From contig NZ_LLXZ01000064.1 in NCBI RefSeq assembly GCF_001440395.1, forward strand, positions 1-42,449: a DNA stretch of 42,449 bases. The letters are read 5' to 3'. The translations under genes and the position numbers were made by a program. Under the pieces are notes generated by a model. That model was not told the DNA's origin. It saw only the letters and a list, made by a program, of their open reading frames with translations, and did not search any database. This document shows positions 1 through 8,287 of this stretch, in pieces. Source of the DNA: Bradyrhizobium jicamae (GTDB lineage: Bacteria > Pseudomonadota > Alphaproteobacteria > Rhizobiales > Xanthobacteraceae). Numbering within the stretch: the first letter of the stretch is position 1; every line of letters starts with the position of its first letter.

Positions 1-171
1 CCCTATGGCACTTCGATGCCGCAGAGTGGGCGCCGTCCACAGCATCAAAATGCGAAGAGCTCACATGCGTAAAATGAGTCCGCTCCTACCTTGAATGCCG
101 ACGTGCGAGCGGACATGGATTTCTGTCGCTAATGGCCAAGAGCGGTAAGGCTCAGAGCGAGCGAACGTTTT

Positions 172-189
172 GCGCCTCAAAACAGGCGC
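172..189. other. Short hairpin in the leading non-coding stretch
   Basis: A perfect 6-bp inverted repeat, GCGCCT and AGGCGC, encloses the loop CAAAAC and is preceded by GTTTT. The first 255 bases hold no convincing coding frame, tRNA or promoter; besides this hairpin and the one at 218-233 I see nothing there. It could be a weak terminator for a gene ending left of the window, but no T-tract follows. Confidence 0.3.
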
Positions 190-217
190 GAGGCGTTTAT
201 GAGTACGGCTCTAGATG

Positions 218-233
218 CCCCGCTTTCGCGGGG
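218..233 (-). terminator. Hairpin downstream of the rhodanese gene
   Basis: CCCCGC and GCGGGG form a 6-bp stem; read leftward the loop is GAAA, a stable GNRA tetraloop. It starts about 22 bases after the stop of the leftward rhodanese gene, the expected place for a transcript end. There is no T-run, so it may instead be a small member of the GATGCCCCGC...GCGGGG(C/A)ATGACG palindromic repeats of Bradyrhizobium-type genomes; it is followed by AATGACG as those usually are. Confidence 0.4.
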
Positions 234-255
234 AATGACGAATTCGCCGTACGGA

Positions 256-636
256 TCACACCTTCTCGACCGCGCCGCCGCTCTCGGCCCAGCCCTTGAA
301 GCCGCCGAGGTTGCGCACGTCCTTGTAGCCGAGATCCTGCAGCGTCTTGCCCGCAAGCGCGGACCGCCCGCCGGAGGCGCAGTACACGATCACGGTCTTT
401 TCACGATCGAACGCATTGTCGTAATACGGGCTGTCGGGGTCCGCGCGAAACTCCAGCATGCCACGCGAGACGTGCTTCGCTCCCTGAACCTTGCCGGTGC
501 TTTGCAGTTCGGTGCCGTCGCGCACATCGACCACGAGAACCTTGCCGCCCTCAATCAGCGCTTTTGCATCCTGCGGGCTGATGGTTGGAACCGAACTGTT
601 CGCGGCCGCGAGTAGGTCCTTCACTGAGCTAGGCAT
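256..636 (-). CDS. Single-domain rhodanese-like sulfurtransferase
   Basis: A 126-residue protein that is one rhodanese domain. The active-site loop CASGGR carries the catalytic Cys86 (VIVYCASGGRSALAG), and a VVDVRD strand sits near residues 35-40, as in the family. The domain transfers sulfane sulfur via a cysteine persulfide; the physiological acceptor cannot be told from sequence. There is no signal peptide, so it should be cytoplasmic. The ATG at 636 is preceded by GGGAG at a suitable distance. It is the last of three leftward genes, separated by 104 bases from the isomerase gene upstream, so it may have its own promoter. Confidence 0.9.
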   Translation of the reverse strand: MPSSVKDLLAAANSSVPTISPQDAKALIEGGKVLVVDVRDGTELQSTGKVQGAKHVSRGMLEFRADPDSPYYDNAFDREKTVIVYCASGGRSALAGKTLQDLGYKDVRNLGGFKGWAESGGAVEKV

Positions 637-740
637 GATGTACTCCCGTTTTTCTCGTTATACCCGGATCATAGCGTATTTTTGCAGCCGTGTTACGTCG
701 ATGCGGCCTGATTTACTCCGCGCGCGTTGCCATGAACTGA

Positions 741-1349
741 TCAGGCCACCATCTTCAACGCGCGCTCCAGAAGCTCCAGCCGGTCCTGGCCCCAGAAGAT
801 CTCGCCCGATGGAAGCACATAGCTCGGCGCGCCGAAGACGCCAGCCTTCAGCGCATCCTGCGTGAATTGCTCGTACAACGCATCGAGCTCCCCATCCGGC
901 GGGCCACCGGCGCGCAATGCCGCCGCATCGAGACCAGCGCGCTGCGCCGCCGCCGACATGACCGCGGCGTCAGCGAGCGATTCTTCGCGTTCCCAGATCG
1001 CGCGGCCGAACTCCAGCGACAGGAGGTGCGCGTCCTTGCCCTGCAGCTTGGCCGCGATCACAAGGCGGACCGCCGCAAGGTCATCGCTCGGAAAATATTT
1101 GGGCTCGAGATTGATCGGAATGCCCCTCACCTCGCGCCAGCGCTTGAGCTCCACCAGCCGATAGGCGCGCCGCTGCGGCGAGCGTTTGGGCAATGGCAGG
1201 CCGCCGGTCTGCTCGAAAATCGGGCCGAACTTGCAGGGCTTGACGTTGACGGTCGCGCCATAGCGGCGCGCAATCTCGGCAAATGGCCCACTGCCCATAT
1301 AGGTCCAGGGCGAATTGAGCGACAGATAATAGTCGATGATGACGGACAT
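741..1349 (-). CDS. 2-hydroxychromene-2-carboxylate isomerase family protein (DsbA/GST-kappa fold)
   Basis: A 202-residue protein of the HCCA isomerase/GST kappa group. Characterised members isomerise 2-hydroxychromene-2-carboxylate in naphthalene breakdown using glutathione. The N-terminal strand followed by SLNSPWTYMG places a serine (Ser13) where the family has its glutathione-activating serine; the C-terminal VFGAPSYV and FWGQDRLELLE motifs are also typical. The frame is open further upstream, but the ATG at 1349 gives the normal family length and begins two bases after the upstream stop, indicating translational coupling. No other naphthalene genes are nearby, so the substrate may be a different aromatic or glutathione-linked compound. 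Confidence 0.85.
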   Translation of the reverse strand: MSVIIDYYLSLNSPWTYMGSGPFAEIARRYGATVNVKPCKFGPIFEQTGGLPLPKRSPQRRAYRLVELKRWREVRGIPINLEPKYFPSDDLAAVRLVIAAKLQGKDAHLLSLEFGRAIWEREESLADAAVMSAAAQRAGLDAAALRAGGPPDGELDALYEQFTQDALKAGVFGAPSYVLPSGEIFWGQDRLELLERALKMVA

Positions 1350-1351
1350 GG

Positions 1352-2146
1352 TTACGCCACCGCCTGTTCGCGCGGCTGGTAGATCGCAACGTGGTGGCAA
1401 TGCGCCAGCGGCGTTTTGCCGTTGGCGACGACAAGCGCGTCGAGCTCGACGAAGCGGTGGCCCTTCTTGTCGTAATTGCCGATCACCTTGGCACGGGCCG
1501 TGATGACGTCGCCGGCTTTCTTTGCCGAAAGCAATTGCATGCGGCTGCCGACGTGAATCCACGGTCCCAGGATGGCGTTGTCGGTCAGCGCCCGGTTCAT
1601 CACCCGCTGCAGCAGGCCGGGATGACCGAAACCCTCCTTCGCGTAGATCGGATTGGCTTCCCTGATATCCCTGAGATATTCGCTGGCCGCCTCGCCCGCC
1701 CAGTCGCGCGGCGCGGTGCCGAGCCATTTACCGACTTCGTAGGATGTTGCATCGACCGGCTTGCGCTCCGCGACGGCGGCGACTTCCTGGTAGTCTGAAA
1801 CAGAAACAGCCGGCACGGATGCCGGCAAGGACGCAGTGCCAGTGGCGCAAGGCTCGCCGCGGCTCTGCACCTCGATCGAAAGCACACCGTTGTCTTCCGC
1901 AGCCGTCAGCTCGGCGAGTTCGCCGTCATAGACCGGCTTGACGAAGCGCGCCTCGATCAGGCCGCGTTCGAGGAAGGCGCGGCCCCATTTCTTGACCGGC
2001 TGGTGCATCATGTAGGCCATGACGTCGACGCCGGGGACCAGCCCGCCCGAGAAGCCGAACCGCTGTGCCACGGTGTCGTCGTGCATCTTGTTTTCGGATT
2101 GTTTGGCGGTGTTGTAGGCCTCGACGCGATAAGGCTCGATGGGCAT
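1352..2146 (-). CDS. MaoC/hotdog-type acyl dehydratase-like protein
   Basis: A 264-residue soluble protein that I read as two hotdog-like halves. The N-terminal half contains RFGFSGGLVPGVDVMAYM (about residues 29-46), resembling the glycine-rich turn and central helix of MaoC-type dehydratases; the C-terminal half (about 165-255) has strand-rich sequence ending in HCHHVAIY. The function is not established; an acyl-CoA hydratase or thioesterase-like activity is an inference from the fold. AGAGGAAA precedes the ATG at 2146. It is coupled to the isomerase gene two bases downstream, suggesting the two act on one pathway. Confidence 0.65.
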   Translation of the reverse strand: MPIEPYRVEAYNTAKQSENKMHDDTVAQRFGFSGGLVPGVDVMAYMMHQPVKKWGRAFLERGLIEARFVKPVYDGELAELTAAEDNGVLSIEVQSRGEPCATGTASLPASVPAVSVSDYQEVAAVAERKPVDATSYEVGKWLGTAPRDWAGEAASEYLRDIREANPIYAKEGFGHPGLLQRVMNRALTDNAILGPWIHVGSRMQLLSAKKAGDVITARAKVIGNYDKKGHRFVELDALVVANGKTPLAHCHHVAIYQPREQAVA

Positions 2147-2288
2147 GCCATTTCCTCTTGTTTTTGGTTGTTTTTCCGCTGGTTATGGTACGCAAAGAAT
2201 GTGCCGTGGCAAGCGTGTTCCCGGCCCTGTTTTTCTCGCATTCCGGCATCGAATAGGCTACCACCCGCGGGCATGAATTCGAGCCGAT

Positions 2289-2783
2289 ATGCCTGACGTG
2301 AGCCCAACCCGCATCTATGTCGATGCCGACGCCTGCCCGGTGAAGGACGAGATCTATCGCGTCGCTGCCAGGCATGGCCTGCCGGTGAGCGTGGTCGCGG
2401 GCAATTTCATCCGCGTGCCGCAGGACCCGCTGATCGAGCGCATCGCCGCCGGTTCCGGCATGGATGCTGCCGACGACTGGATCGCGGAGCGCGCCGGCAA
2501 GGGCGATATCGTCATCACATCCGACATCCCGCTCGCCAGCCGCTGCGTGAAGGCCGGCGCCGAGGTGATCGCGCCGAACGGCAAGCCGTTCACGGAAGAA
2601 TCGATCGGCATGACGCTGGCGGTTCGCAACCTCATGACGGACTTGCGCTCGTCGGGCGAAGTAACCGGCGGCCCAAGGTCTTTTGCTCAGCGCGACCGCT
2701 CGGCCTTCCTGTCAACCCTCGACCAGACCATCCGCCGCATCCAGCGCCAGCGTGCGCAACAGCCTGCGCCGAACCAGGGTTGA
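2289..2783 (+). CDS. UPF0178 (YaiI/YqxD, DUF188) family protein
   Basis: A 164-residue protein with the family's opening motif [10 protein letters not shown] (residues 10-19), a VVAGN strand, and VITSDIPLA followed by [16 protein letters not shown]. The conserved aspartates resemble those of PIN-like nuclease folds, but no biochemical role is established for the family. The ATG at 2289 gives normal family length. The stop is three bases before the ABC-F start, so the two are probably co-transcribed. The 142-base gap upstream separates it from a divergent gene and should hold both promoters; I could not pick out convincing -35/-10 pairs. Confidence 0.88.
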   Translation: MPDVSPTRIYVDADACPVKDEIYRVAARHGLPVSVVAGNFIRVPQDPLIERIAAGSGMDAADDWIAERAGKGDIVITSDIPLASRCVKAGAEVIAPNGKPFTEESIGMTLAVRNLMTDLRSSGEVTGGPRSFAQRDRSAFLSTLDQTIRRIQRQRAQQPAPNQG

Positions 2784-2786
2784 ACG

Positions 2787-4598
2787 ATGGCGCCACCGCT
2801 GATTCAATTGAAAGACATTAACCTGACCTTTGGCGGCACGCCGCTGCTGTCTGGCGTCGAGCTGTCGGTGTCATCGGGCGAACGGGTCTGCCTGATCGGC
2901 CGCAACGGCTCCGGCAAATCGACGCTGCTGAAAATCGCCGCCGGTCTCGTCGAGCCCGACGGCGGCAGCCGCTTCGTGCAGCCCGGCGCCACCATCCGCT
3001 ATTTGCCGCAGGAGCCTGATTTCGGCGACCACAAGACCACGCTAGCCTATGTCGAGGCCGGCCTCGGCCCCGGCGACGACCATTATCAGGCGCGCTATCT
3101 GGTCGAACAGCTCGGCCTCTCCGGCGACGAAGACCCCGCGCATGTCTCCGGCGGCGAAGCCCGCCGCGCCGCGCTGGCGCGGGTGCTGGCGCCCTCGCCC
3201 GACATATTGCTGCTGGACGAACCGACCAACCATCTCGACCTGCCGACCATCGAATGGCTGGAAGGCGAGTTGGCGAGCCGGAAATGCGCGCTCGTCATCA
3301 TCAGCCACGACCGCCGTTTCCTCTCCAATCTGTCGCGCTCGACCGCCTGGCTCGACCGCGGCCAGATCCGGCAGATCGACCGCGGTTTTTCCGCCTTCGA
3401 GGCCTGGCGCGACGAGGTGCTGGCGGAGGAAGAGCGCGACCAGCACAAGCTCGACCGCAAGATCGTCAACGAGGAGCACTGGTTGCGTTACGGCGTCTCC
3501 GGCCGCCGCAAGCGCAACGTCAAGCGGCTCGGCAATCTGCATGCGCTGCGCGACCAGCGCCGGAATTATCGCGGCGCGACGGGGAATGCCAACCTCGCCG
3601 CTGCGGAAGCCGAGAAATCCGGCAGGCTCGTCATCGAGGCGAAGAACATCGCGAAAACCTATGGCGAGCGCAAGATCGTCGAGGGGTTCTCGACCCGCGT
3701 CCAGCGCGGCGACCGGATCGGTATCGTCGGCCCGAACGGCGCCGGCAAGACCACGCTGGTTCATCTGTTGATCGGCAACGATCCGCCCGACTCCGGCACG
3801 ATCCGGCTCGGCGCCAATATCGAGATGGCGACCCTCGATCAGCACCGCGAGAGCCTGGACCCGAAATCGACGCTCGCCGAAGCCTTGACCGGCGGTCGCG
3901 GCGACCATGTCATGGTCGGCGACAAGTCAAAACACGTCATCGGCTATATGAAGGACTTTCTGTTCGCGCAGGAGCAGCGCGGCACGCCGCTGGAAGCACT
4001 CTCCGGCGGCGAGCGCGGTCGCCTGATGCTGGCGCGCGCGCTGGCAAAGCCGTCGAACCTGCTGGTTCTGGACGAGCCGACCAACGACCTCGATCTCGAG
4101 ACGCTGGATGTGCTGGAAGAGATGCTCGGCGACTACGAAGGCACCGTGATTCTGATCAGCCACGACCGCGACTTCCTCGACCGCGTGGTGACGTCGGTGA
4201 TCGCGCCCGAGGGCAGCGGCCGCTGGATCGAATATGCCGGCGGCTACACTGACATGCTGGCGCAGCGCGGCGAGGATTTGTCGCGGGAAGCGCCGAAAGC
4301 CGCTGCGCCGGAAGAAAAGAAGGAAGCAAAAGCGGCTGCTCCTGCCGCCGCGCCCAAACGCCGGTTGAACTTCAACGAGAAGCACGCGCTGGAAACCCTG
4401 CCGAAGACAATGGCAAAACTGCAGGCCGAGATCGCGAAGCAGCAGAAGCTGCTTGACGATCCCGATCTCTACGCCAAGGATCGCAAGAAGTTCGATGCGG
4501 CTTCGGCCGCGATTTCGAAGGCGCAGGAAGAGCTGTCGGCCGCCGAAGACCGGTGGCTGGAGCTTGAGGTTTTGCGGGAAGAGATCGAGCAGGCGTAA
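2787..4598 (+). CDS. uup: ABC-F family ATPase, Uup type
   Basis: A 603-residue protein with two ABC ATPase domains on one chain and no membrane segments, the ABC-F pattern. Domain 1 has Walker A GRNGSGKS (38-46), signature SGGEARR (121) and Walker B LLLDEPTNHLDL (141-152). Domain 2 has GPNGAGKT (near 315-322), LSGGERGR (405) and LLVLDEPTNDLD (425-436). The linker carries EHWLRYGVSGRRKRN, like the Uup linker, and an Ala/Lys-rich hinge leads to a C-terminal coiled coil (about 530-600) typical of Uup. Characterised ABC-F proteins act on ribosomes or, for Uup, on branched DNA and ribosome assembly. It follows the UPF0178 gene by three bases and ends before a palindromic repeat. Confidence 0.9.
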   Translation: MAPPLIQLKDINLTFGGTPLLSGVELSVSSGERVCLIGRNGSGKSTLLKIAAGLVEPDGGSRFVQPGATIRYLPQEPDFGDHKTTLAYVEAGLGPGDDHYQARYLVEQLGLSGDEDPAHVSGGEARRAALARVLAPSPDILLLDEPTNHLDLPTIEWLEGELASRKCALVIISHDRRFLSNLSRSTAWLDRGQIRQIDRGFSAFEAWRDEVLAEEERDQHKLDRKIVNEEHWLRYGVSGRRKRNVKRLGNLHALRDQRRNYRGATGNANLAAAEAEKSGRLVIEAKNIAKTYGERKIVEGFSTRVQRGDRIGIVGPNGAGKTTLVHLLIGNDPPDSGTIRLGANIEMATLDQHRESLDPKSTLAEALTGGRGDHVMVGDKSKHVIGYMKDFLFAQEQRGTPLEALSGGERGRLMLARALAKPSNLLVLDEPTNDLDLETLDVLEEMLGDYEGTVILISHDRDFLDRVVTSVIAPEGSGRWIEYAGGYTDMLAQRGEDLSREAPKAAAPEEKKEAKAAAPAAAPKRRLNFNEKHALETLPKTMAKLQAEIAKQQKLLDDPDLYAKDRKKFDAASAAISKAQEELSAAEDRWLELEVLREEIEQA

Positions 4599-4607
4599 GC
4601 ATTTCAC

Positions 4608-4692
4608 CGTCATTGCGAGGAGCGAAGCGACGAAGCAATCCATCCATCCGTTATGCCGCACGATGGATTGCTTCGCTTCGCTCGCAATGACG
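4608..4692. repeat. Palindromic intergenic repeat, family B, copy 1
   Basis: The arms begin CGTCATTGCGAGGAGCGAAG and end CTTCGCTCGCAATGACG, so the 85-base unit can fold into one long hairpin; the inner arms are CGAAGCAATCCAT and ATGGATTGCTTCG. A second copy lies at 13679-13764. Such elements are scattered through Bradyrhizobium-type genomes. This one sits 10 bases after the uup stop and 25 bases before the next gene, so it may act as a terminator or mRNA 3'-end stabiliser. Confidence 0.9.
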
Positions 4693-4717
4693 AAAGGAAC
4701 AAACCGGAGTTCACGTC

Positions 4718-5800
4718 ATGACCACCCCCCTCGCCGCAAAAATCGCCCGGGAATACGGCACGCCCTGCGCCGTGATCGACATGGAACGTGTCGAGCGCAA
4801 CATCGCCCGCATCCAGGTCGCCTGCGATACGGCCGGCGTCGCCAACCGGCCGCATATCAAGACCCACAAGAGCCCGCTGCTGGCACAGATGCAGGTCGCC
4901 GCCGGCGCCAGGGGCATCACCTGCCAGAAGATCGGCGAGGCCGAAGTGATGGCGGAAGCCGGGATCGACGATATCCTGATCAGCTACAATCTGATCGGCG
5001 AGGAGAAGATGGCCCGTCTCGCCGCGCTGCAGGCCAAGGCCAACATGACGGTCGCCGCCGACAACTCCACTGTGATCGCAGGCCTGCCGCAGGCGGCCGC
5101 TGCTTCCGGGCGTCCGCTATCGGTGGTGGTCGAATGCGATACCGGGCGCAAGCGCGCCGGCGTCGAGACGCCGGCGGAAGCGATAGCGCTGGCGCGTGAG
5201 ATCGCTGGTTCCAAGGGCCTGCAATTCGGTGGCTTCATGCTGTACCCGACCGAAACCGGCTGGACCGTGGCGCAGAAGTTTTTCGATGAAGCGCTGGCCG
5301 GCGTGCGCGCGCACGGGCTCGATGCGACGATGGTTTCGACCGGCGGCTCGCCAAACCTGAAAAATCTCGGCAAGCTCAAGGGCGCGACCGAGCATCGGCC
5401 CGGCACCTATATCTATAACGACCGCATGCAGGTCGCGGCCGGCGTTGCCGAGTGGGACGATTGCGCGCTCAACATCTATTCCACCGTGGTCAGCCGCGCC
5501 GGGCCGGACCGCGGCATTCTCGACGCCGGCTCCAAGACGCTGACGTCAGATCCCGGCGGCGGGCTCGACGGCTACGGGCTGATCCTGGAGCACCCGGAAG
5601 CCAAGATCGCGCGCTTTGCGGAGGAGCACGGATTCCTCGACCTCGCCCGCAGCAACACCCGGCCTGTCGTCGGCGACGTCGTGCGGATCGTGCCCAATCA
5701 TGTCTGCGTCGTCGTCAACATGATGGACGAGGTGGTGATGGTGCGCGGCGATGAGATCGTCGGCGTGCTGCCGGTGGCGGCACGGGGGAAATTGCGTTGA
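4718..5800 (+). CDS. D-threonine aldolase/D-serine dehydratase-like PLP enzyme (fold type III)
   Basis: A 360-residue protein of the alanine-racemase-like DSD1/D-threonine aldolase group, which cleaves D-3-hydroxyamino acids or dehydrates D-serine-like substrates. The start is typical (GTPCAVIDMERVERNI), and PHIKTHKS (45-52) contains the PLP lysine, most likely Lys48. The C-terminal PNHVC motif (His328, Cys330) matches the metal site of D-serine dehydratase-type members. The reaction cannot be chosen between aldolase and dehydratase from sequence alone. The gene lies between two palindromic repeats and converges with the flavoprotein gene; the repeat at 5803 begins two bases after its stop. 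Confidence 0.85.
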   Translation: MTTPLAAKIAREYGTPCAVIDMERVERNIARIQVACDTAGVANRPHIKTHKSPLLAQMQVAAGARGITCQKIGEAEVMAEAGIDDILISYNLIGEEKMARLAALQAKANMTVAADNSTVIAGLPQAAAASGRPLSVVVECDTGRKRAGVETPAEAIALAREIAGSKGLQFGGFMLYPTETGWTVAQKFFDEALAGVRAHGLDATMVSTGGSPNLKNLGKLKGATEHRPGTYIYNDRMQVAAGVAEWDDCALNIYSTVVSRAGPDRGILDAGSKTLTSDPGGGLDGYGLILEHPEAKIARFAEEHGFLDLARSNTRPVVGDVVRIVPNHVCVVVNMMDEVVMVRGDEIVGVLPVAARGKLR

Positions 5801-5802
5801 TC

Positions 5803-5892
5803 CGTAGGGTGGGCAAAGGCGCACTTGCGCCGTGCCCACCATCACGAGCGATACAGGCGATGGTGGGCACGCTTCGCTTTGCCCACCCTACG
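5803..5892. repeat. Palindromic intergenic repeat, family A, copy 1
   Basis: The outer arms CGTAGGGTGGGCAAAG (5803-5818) and CTTTGCCCACCCTACG (5877-5892) are perfect complements. Inner arms GTGCCCACCATC (5832-5843) and GATGGTGGGCAC (5859-5870) add to the same fold. Three related copies lie at 7155, 16297 and 30506. It fills the gap between two convergent genes, and its right arm contains the stop codon and last codon of the flavoprotein gene, so it probably serves as a two-way terminator. Confidence 0.95.
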
Positions 5893-7126
5893 ATTTCTCT
5901 CTGACTAGCCACTTCAGCACACCGCGCCCCGCGGCCGCTCCCGTCGCAAACGACGCCTGCAACAGATAGCCGCCGGTTGGCGCTTCCCAATCGAGCATTT
6001 CGCCGGTTGCGAATACGCCCGGCAGCCGCTTGATCATGAAATCGTCATCGAGTTCGGCGAGGGCGATGCCGCCCGCCGTCGAGATCGCGCGCGCGATCGG
6101 CGCGACGCCGTTGAGCTCTATGGGCACTGCCTGGATCAACCGGGCGAGACCGGCGGGAGAAAGCCCGGCCAGCGACATCCCGGATGCCTTGGCAGCCTCC
6201 TGCAACAGGCCGATGGCGACAGGCGAGAGATTGGCCGTCTTGCGGAGGAAATTAGAAAAGGACTGCTTGCCCTTCGCGGTCGACAATTTCGTGATCAGTT
6301 CGCTGCTCTCCGTGTCGGGCCGCAAAGCGATGTTCAGCGTAGCCTGTCCATCACGCAGGATGGCTTCACGCAATTCGGCAGACAGCGCATAGACCGCGCC
6401 ACCCTCGATGCCCGAGCGCGTGACGATGGCCTCGCCGCGAACGCCGTGCGAACCAAAGCTCAACTCGATGCCCTTAAGCGGCTGGCCTTCGAACCGGTCG
6501 CGAAATATATCCGACCAGCTTGTTGTAAAGCCGCAATTGGCCGGCCTGAGCGGGGATACACTCACGCCCTTTGCGGCGAGTAAATCCGCCCATGCGCCAT
6601 CGGAGCCCAGCCGCGGCCAGCTTGCGCCGCCGAGCGCCAGCACGGTGGCTTTCATCTCAATGCCGCGCAGACCGTCAGGCGTTTCGAAACGCAGGCCGCC
6701 CTGCTCGTCCCATCCGCTCCAGCGATGACGCAGCGACAGCCTCACGCCCTGCGAGTCCAGCCGTCGGAGCCACGCCCGCAGCAAGGGAGACGCCTTGAAG
6801 GCTTTCGGGAATACGCGCCCGCTCGAGCCGACAAAGGTCTCCTGCCCCAGCGCTTCGCTCCAGTCGCGCAGTGCCTGCGGCGGGAATGCTTCGATGGCGG
6901 CTTTCAGATGCGGCATCGCCTCGCGGTAGCGGTCAAGAAATTGCGGCAGCGGCTCGCTATGTGTGAGGTTCAGCCCGCCTCGTCCCGCCATCAGAAATTT
7001 GCGCCCGGCGGACGGCATCGCGTCATAGACGGTGACGGCGGCACCGCGTTGCGCGAGCACTTCGGCCGCCATCAGGCCGGCAGGGCCGGCACCGATGACA
7101 GCGACGTTTTTGGAAGGCGATGACAT
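5888..7126 (-). CDS. NAD(P)/FAD-dependent flavoprotein, HI0933/BaiN-like
   Basis: A 412-residue flavoprotein of the HI0933-like group. The FAD-binding Rossmann motif is VIGAGPAGLMAAEVLAQRGA near the N terminus, followed by GRKFLMAGRGGLNLTHSE, the hallmark segment of this family, and ends with ATGEMLDWEAPTGGYLLQ and the second FAD contact. Members are reductases with mostly unknown substrates; gut BaiN-type enzymes act on bile acid intermediates, which is not implied here. A longer frame exists, but the ATG at 7126 puts the Rossmann motif directly after the start. The last codon and stop lie in repeat copy A1, and copy A2 lies 28 bases upstream of the start in the opposite orientation. Confidence 0.85.
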   Translation of the reverse strand: MSSPSKNVAVIGAGPAGLMAAEVLAQRGAAVTVYDAMPSAGRKFLMAGRGGLNLTHSEPLPQFLDRYREAMPHLKAAIEAFPPQALRDWSEALGQETFVGSSGRVFPKAFKASPLLRAWLRRLDSQGVRLSLRHRWSGWDEQGGLRFETPDGLRGIEMKATVLALGGASWPRLGSDGAWADLLAAKGVSVSPLRPANCGFTTSWSDIFRDRFEGQPLKGIELSFGSHGVRGEAIVTRSGIEGGAVYALSAELREAILRDGQATLNIALRPDTESSELITKLSTAKGKQSFSNFLRKTANLSPVAIGLLQEAAKASGMSLAGLSPAGLARLIQAVPIELNGVAPIARAISTAGGIALAELDDDFMIKRLPGVFATGEMLDWEAPTGGYLLQASFATGAAAGRGVLKWLVREKS

Positions 7127-7154
7127 GGCAGGAGTGTAGGCCGGATCGACGGTG

Positions 7155-7249
7155 CGTAGGGTGGGCAAAGCGAAGCGTGCCCACCATTATTCGACGGCAT
7201 CGGGGATGGATGGTGGGCACGGCGCAAGTGCGCCTTTGCCCACCCTACG
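7155..7249. repeat. Palindromic intergenic repeat, family A, copy 2 (inverted relative to copy 1)
   Basis: It has the same 16-base outer arms as copy 1 (7155-7170 and 7234-7249). The asymmetric inner parts are reversed: here CGAAGCGTGCCCACCA comes first and TGGTGGGCACGGCGCAAGTG second, whereas in copy 1 the GCGCACTTGCGC part comes first. It lies upstream of the flavoprotein start and four bases from the stop of the SDR gene. Confidence 0.95.
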
Positions 7250-7253
7250 GCTC

Positions 7254-8171
7254 CTACAGCTTGATCCCGGCCCGCGCCGCTGCCTGCGCGACATATTTCT
7301 GCGTCTGCTCGAATGCGCCCTGCAAGGCCTTCGCCTTCGACACATCGTCGATCTCGGCGAAATGCGCGGCAATCGCATCCGGCGTCCAGTCGGACTGCGC
7401 CAGGTTGATACCTTCGGTCTCGATGATCTTGATCACCGCAAACGAGCCCGCGCCCGCGCCCATGATGGTGCGGGTCGGCGCATCCTCGCTCAGCAAAAAT
7501 TCCACCGCCGGTGTGATCGCCTCCGGCTTCATCAAGGCCAGCGCCTGCGGCGGCAACAGTTCTTCAGTCATGCGGGTCGCCGCGGTCGGCGAGATCGTAT
7601 TCACGCGGATGTTGTTCTTGCGGCCTTCCTCGGCCAGCACGTTCATCAGGCCGACCATGCCGGCTTTGGCCGCGCCGTAATTGGCCTGGCCGAAATTGCC
7701 GAACAAGCCCGACGATGAAGTGGTCAGCACGATGCGGCCGTAGTTGCGCTCGCGCATGCCGTCCCACACCGCCTTGCAGCAATAGAAGGTGCCGACAAGA
7801 TGCACGTCGAGCACCTTGGCAAAATCCTGCACCTCCATCTTGCCGAACGACTTGTCACGCAGAATGCCCGCGTTGGCGCAGAGCAAGTCGACGCTGCCCC
7901 AGTCGCTGGTGGCGCGATCCACCATCGCCTTCACCTGCGTGAAGTTCGAGACATCGGCGCCGTCGGCCATCGCGGTGCCGCCGGCCTTGCGGATTTCCTC
8001 GACCACGGCTTCGGCCGGCGACAGCGAGCCGCCGGTGCCGTCGCGGGCGCCGCCGAAATCGTTGACCACCACCTTGGCGCCGCGGCTCGCCAGCCCCAGC
8101 GCATGTGCCCGTCCCAGACCATTGCCCGCGCCGGTGACGATTGCGACGCGTCCGTCAAACCTGATTGCCAT
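7254..8171 (-). CDS. Short-chain dehydrogenase/reductase, 3-hydroxyacyl-CoA dehydrogenase-like
   Basis: A 305-residue classical SDR. The NAD(P)-binding motif GAGNGLG is at 14-20, CANAG at 98-102, and the catalytic Tyr165 and Lys169 are in YGAAK with a serine cluster at 152-154. The run VVVNDFGGARDGTGG resembles the dehydrogenase part of peroxisomal multifunctional enzyme 2, which oxidises (R)-3-hydroxyacyl-CoA; the adjacent MaoC hydratase gene would supply that substrate, which supports the reading. The C-terminal 50 residues extend beyond a minimal SDR. The frame continues upstream through repeat family C, but the ATG at 8171 gives the standard start. Confidence 0.9.
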   Translation of the reverse strand: MAIRFDGRVAIVTGAGNGLGRAHALGLASRGAKVVVNDFGGARDGTGGSLSPAEAVVEEIRKAGGTAMADGADVSNFTQVKAMVDRATSDWGSVDLLCANAGILRDKSFGKMEVQDFAKVLDVHLVGTFYCCKAVWDGMRERNYGRIVLTTSSSGLFGNFGQANYGAAKAGMVGLMNVLAEEGRKNNIRVNTISPTAATRMTEELLPPQALALMKPEAITPAVEFLLSEDAPTRTIMGAGAGSFAVIKIIETEGINLAQSDWTPDAIAAHFAEIDDVSKAKALQGAFEQTQKYVAQAAARAGIKL

Positions 8172-8192
8172 GAGTGGAATTCCCGGATTCTT

Positions 8193-8278
8193 GTCATGCC
8201 CGGGCCTGACCCGGGCATCCATCAAAACAAGGACGCTTTTGAACAAGGATGGATGGCCGGGTCAAGCCCGGCCATGAC
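8193..8278. repeat. Palindromic intergenic repeat, family C
   Basis: The outer arms 8193-8222 and 8249-8278 begin GTCATGCCCGGGCCTGACCC and end GGTCAAGCCCGGCCATGAC; each arm also contains a smaller inverted repeat (CCCGGGC...CCCGGGC). It separates the MaoC and SDR genes in the leftward cluster, so it may terminate some transcripts or protect the upstream mRNA. It is a repeat class well known by sight in Bradyrhizobium-type genomes. Confidence 0.9.
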
Positions 8279-8287
8279 GGCCGGAAA

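Noticed and set aside
3042..3908. Long open frames opposite the ABC-F gene, and similar long frames opposite many other genes
   Set aside because: High G+C coding DNA leaves the opposite strand open; these frames are rich in Arg, Ala and Gly or His and lack domain motifs.
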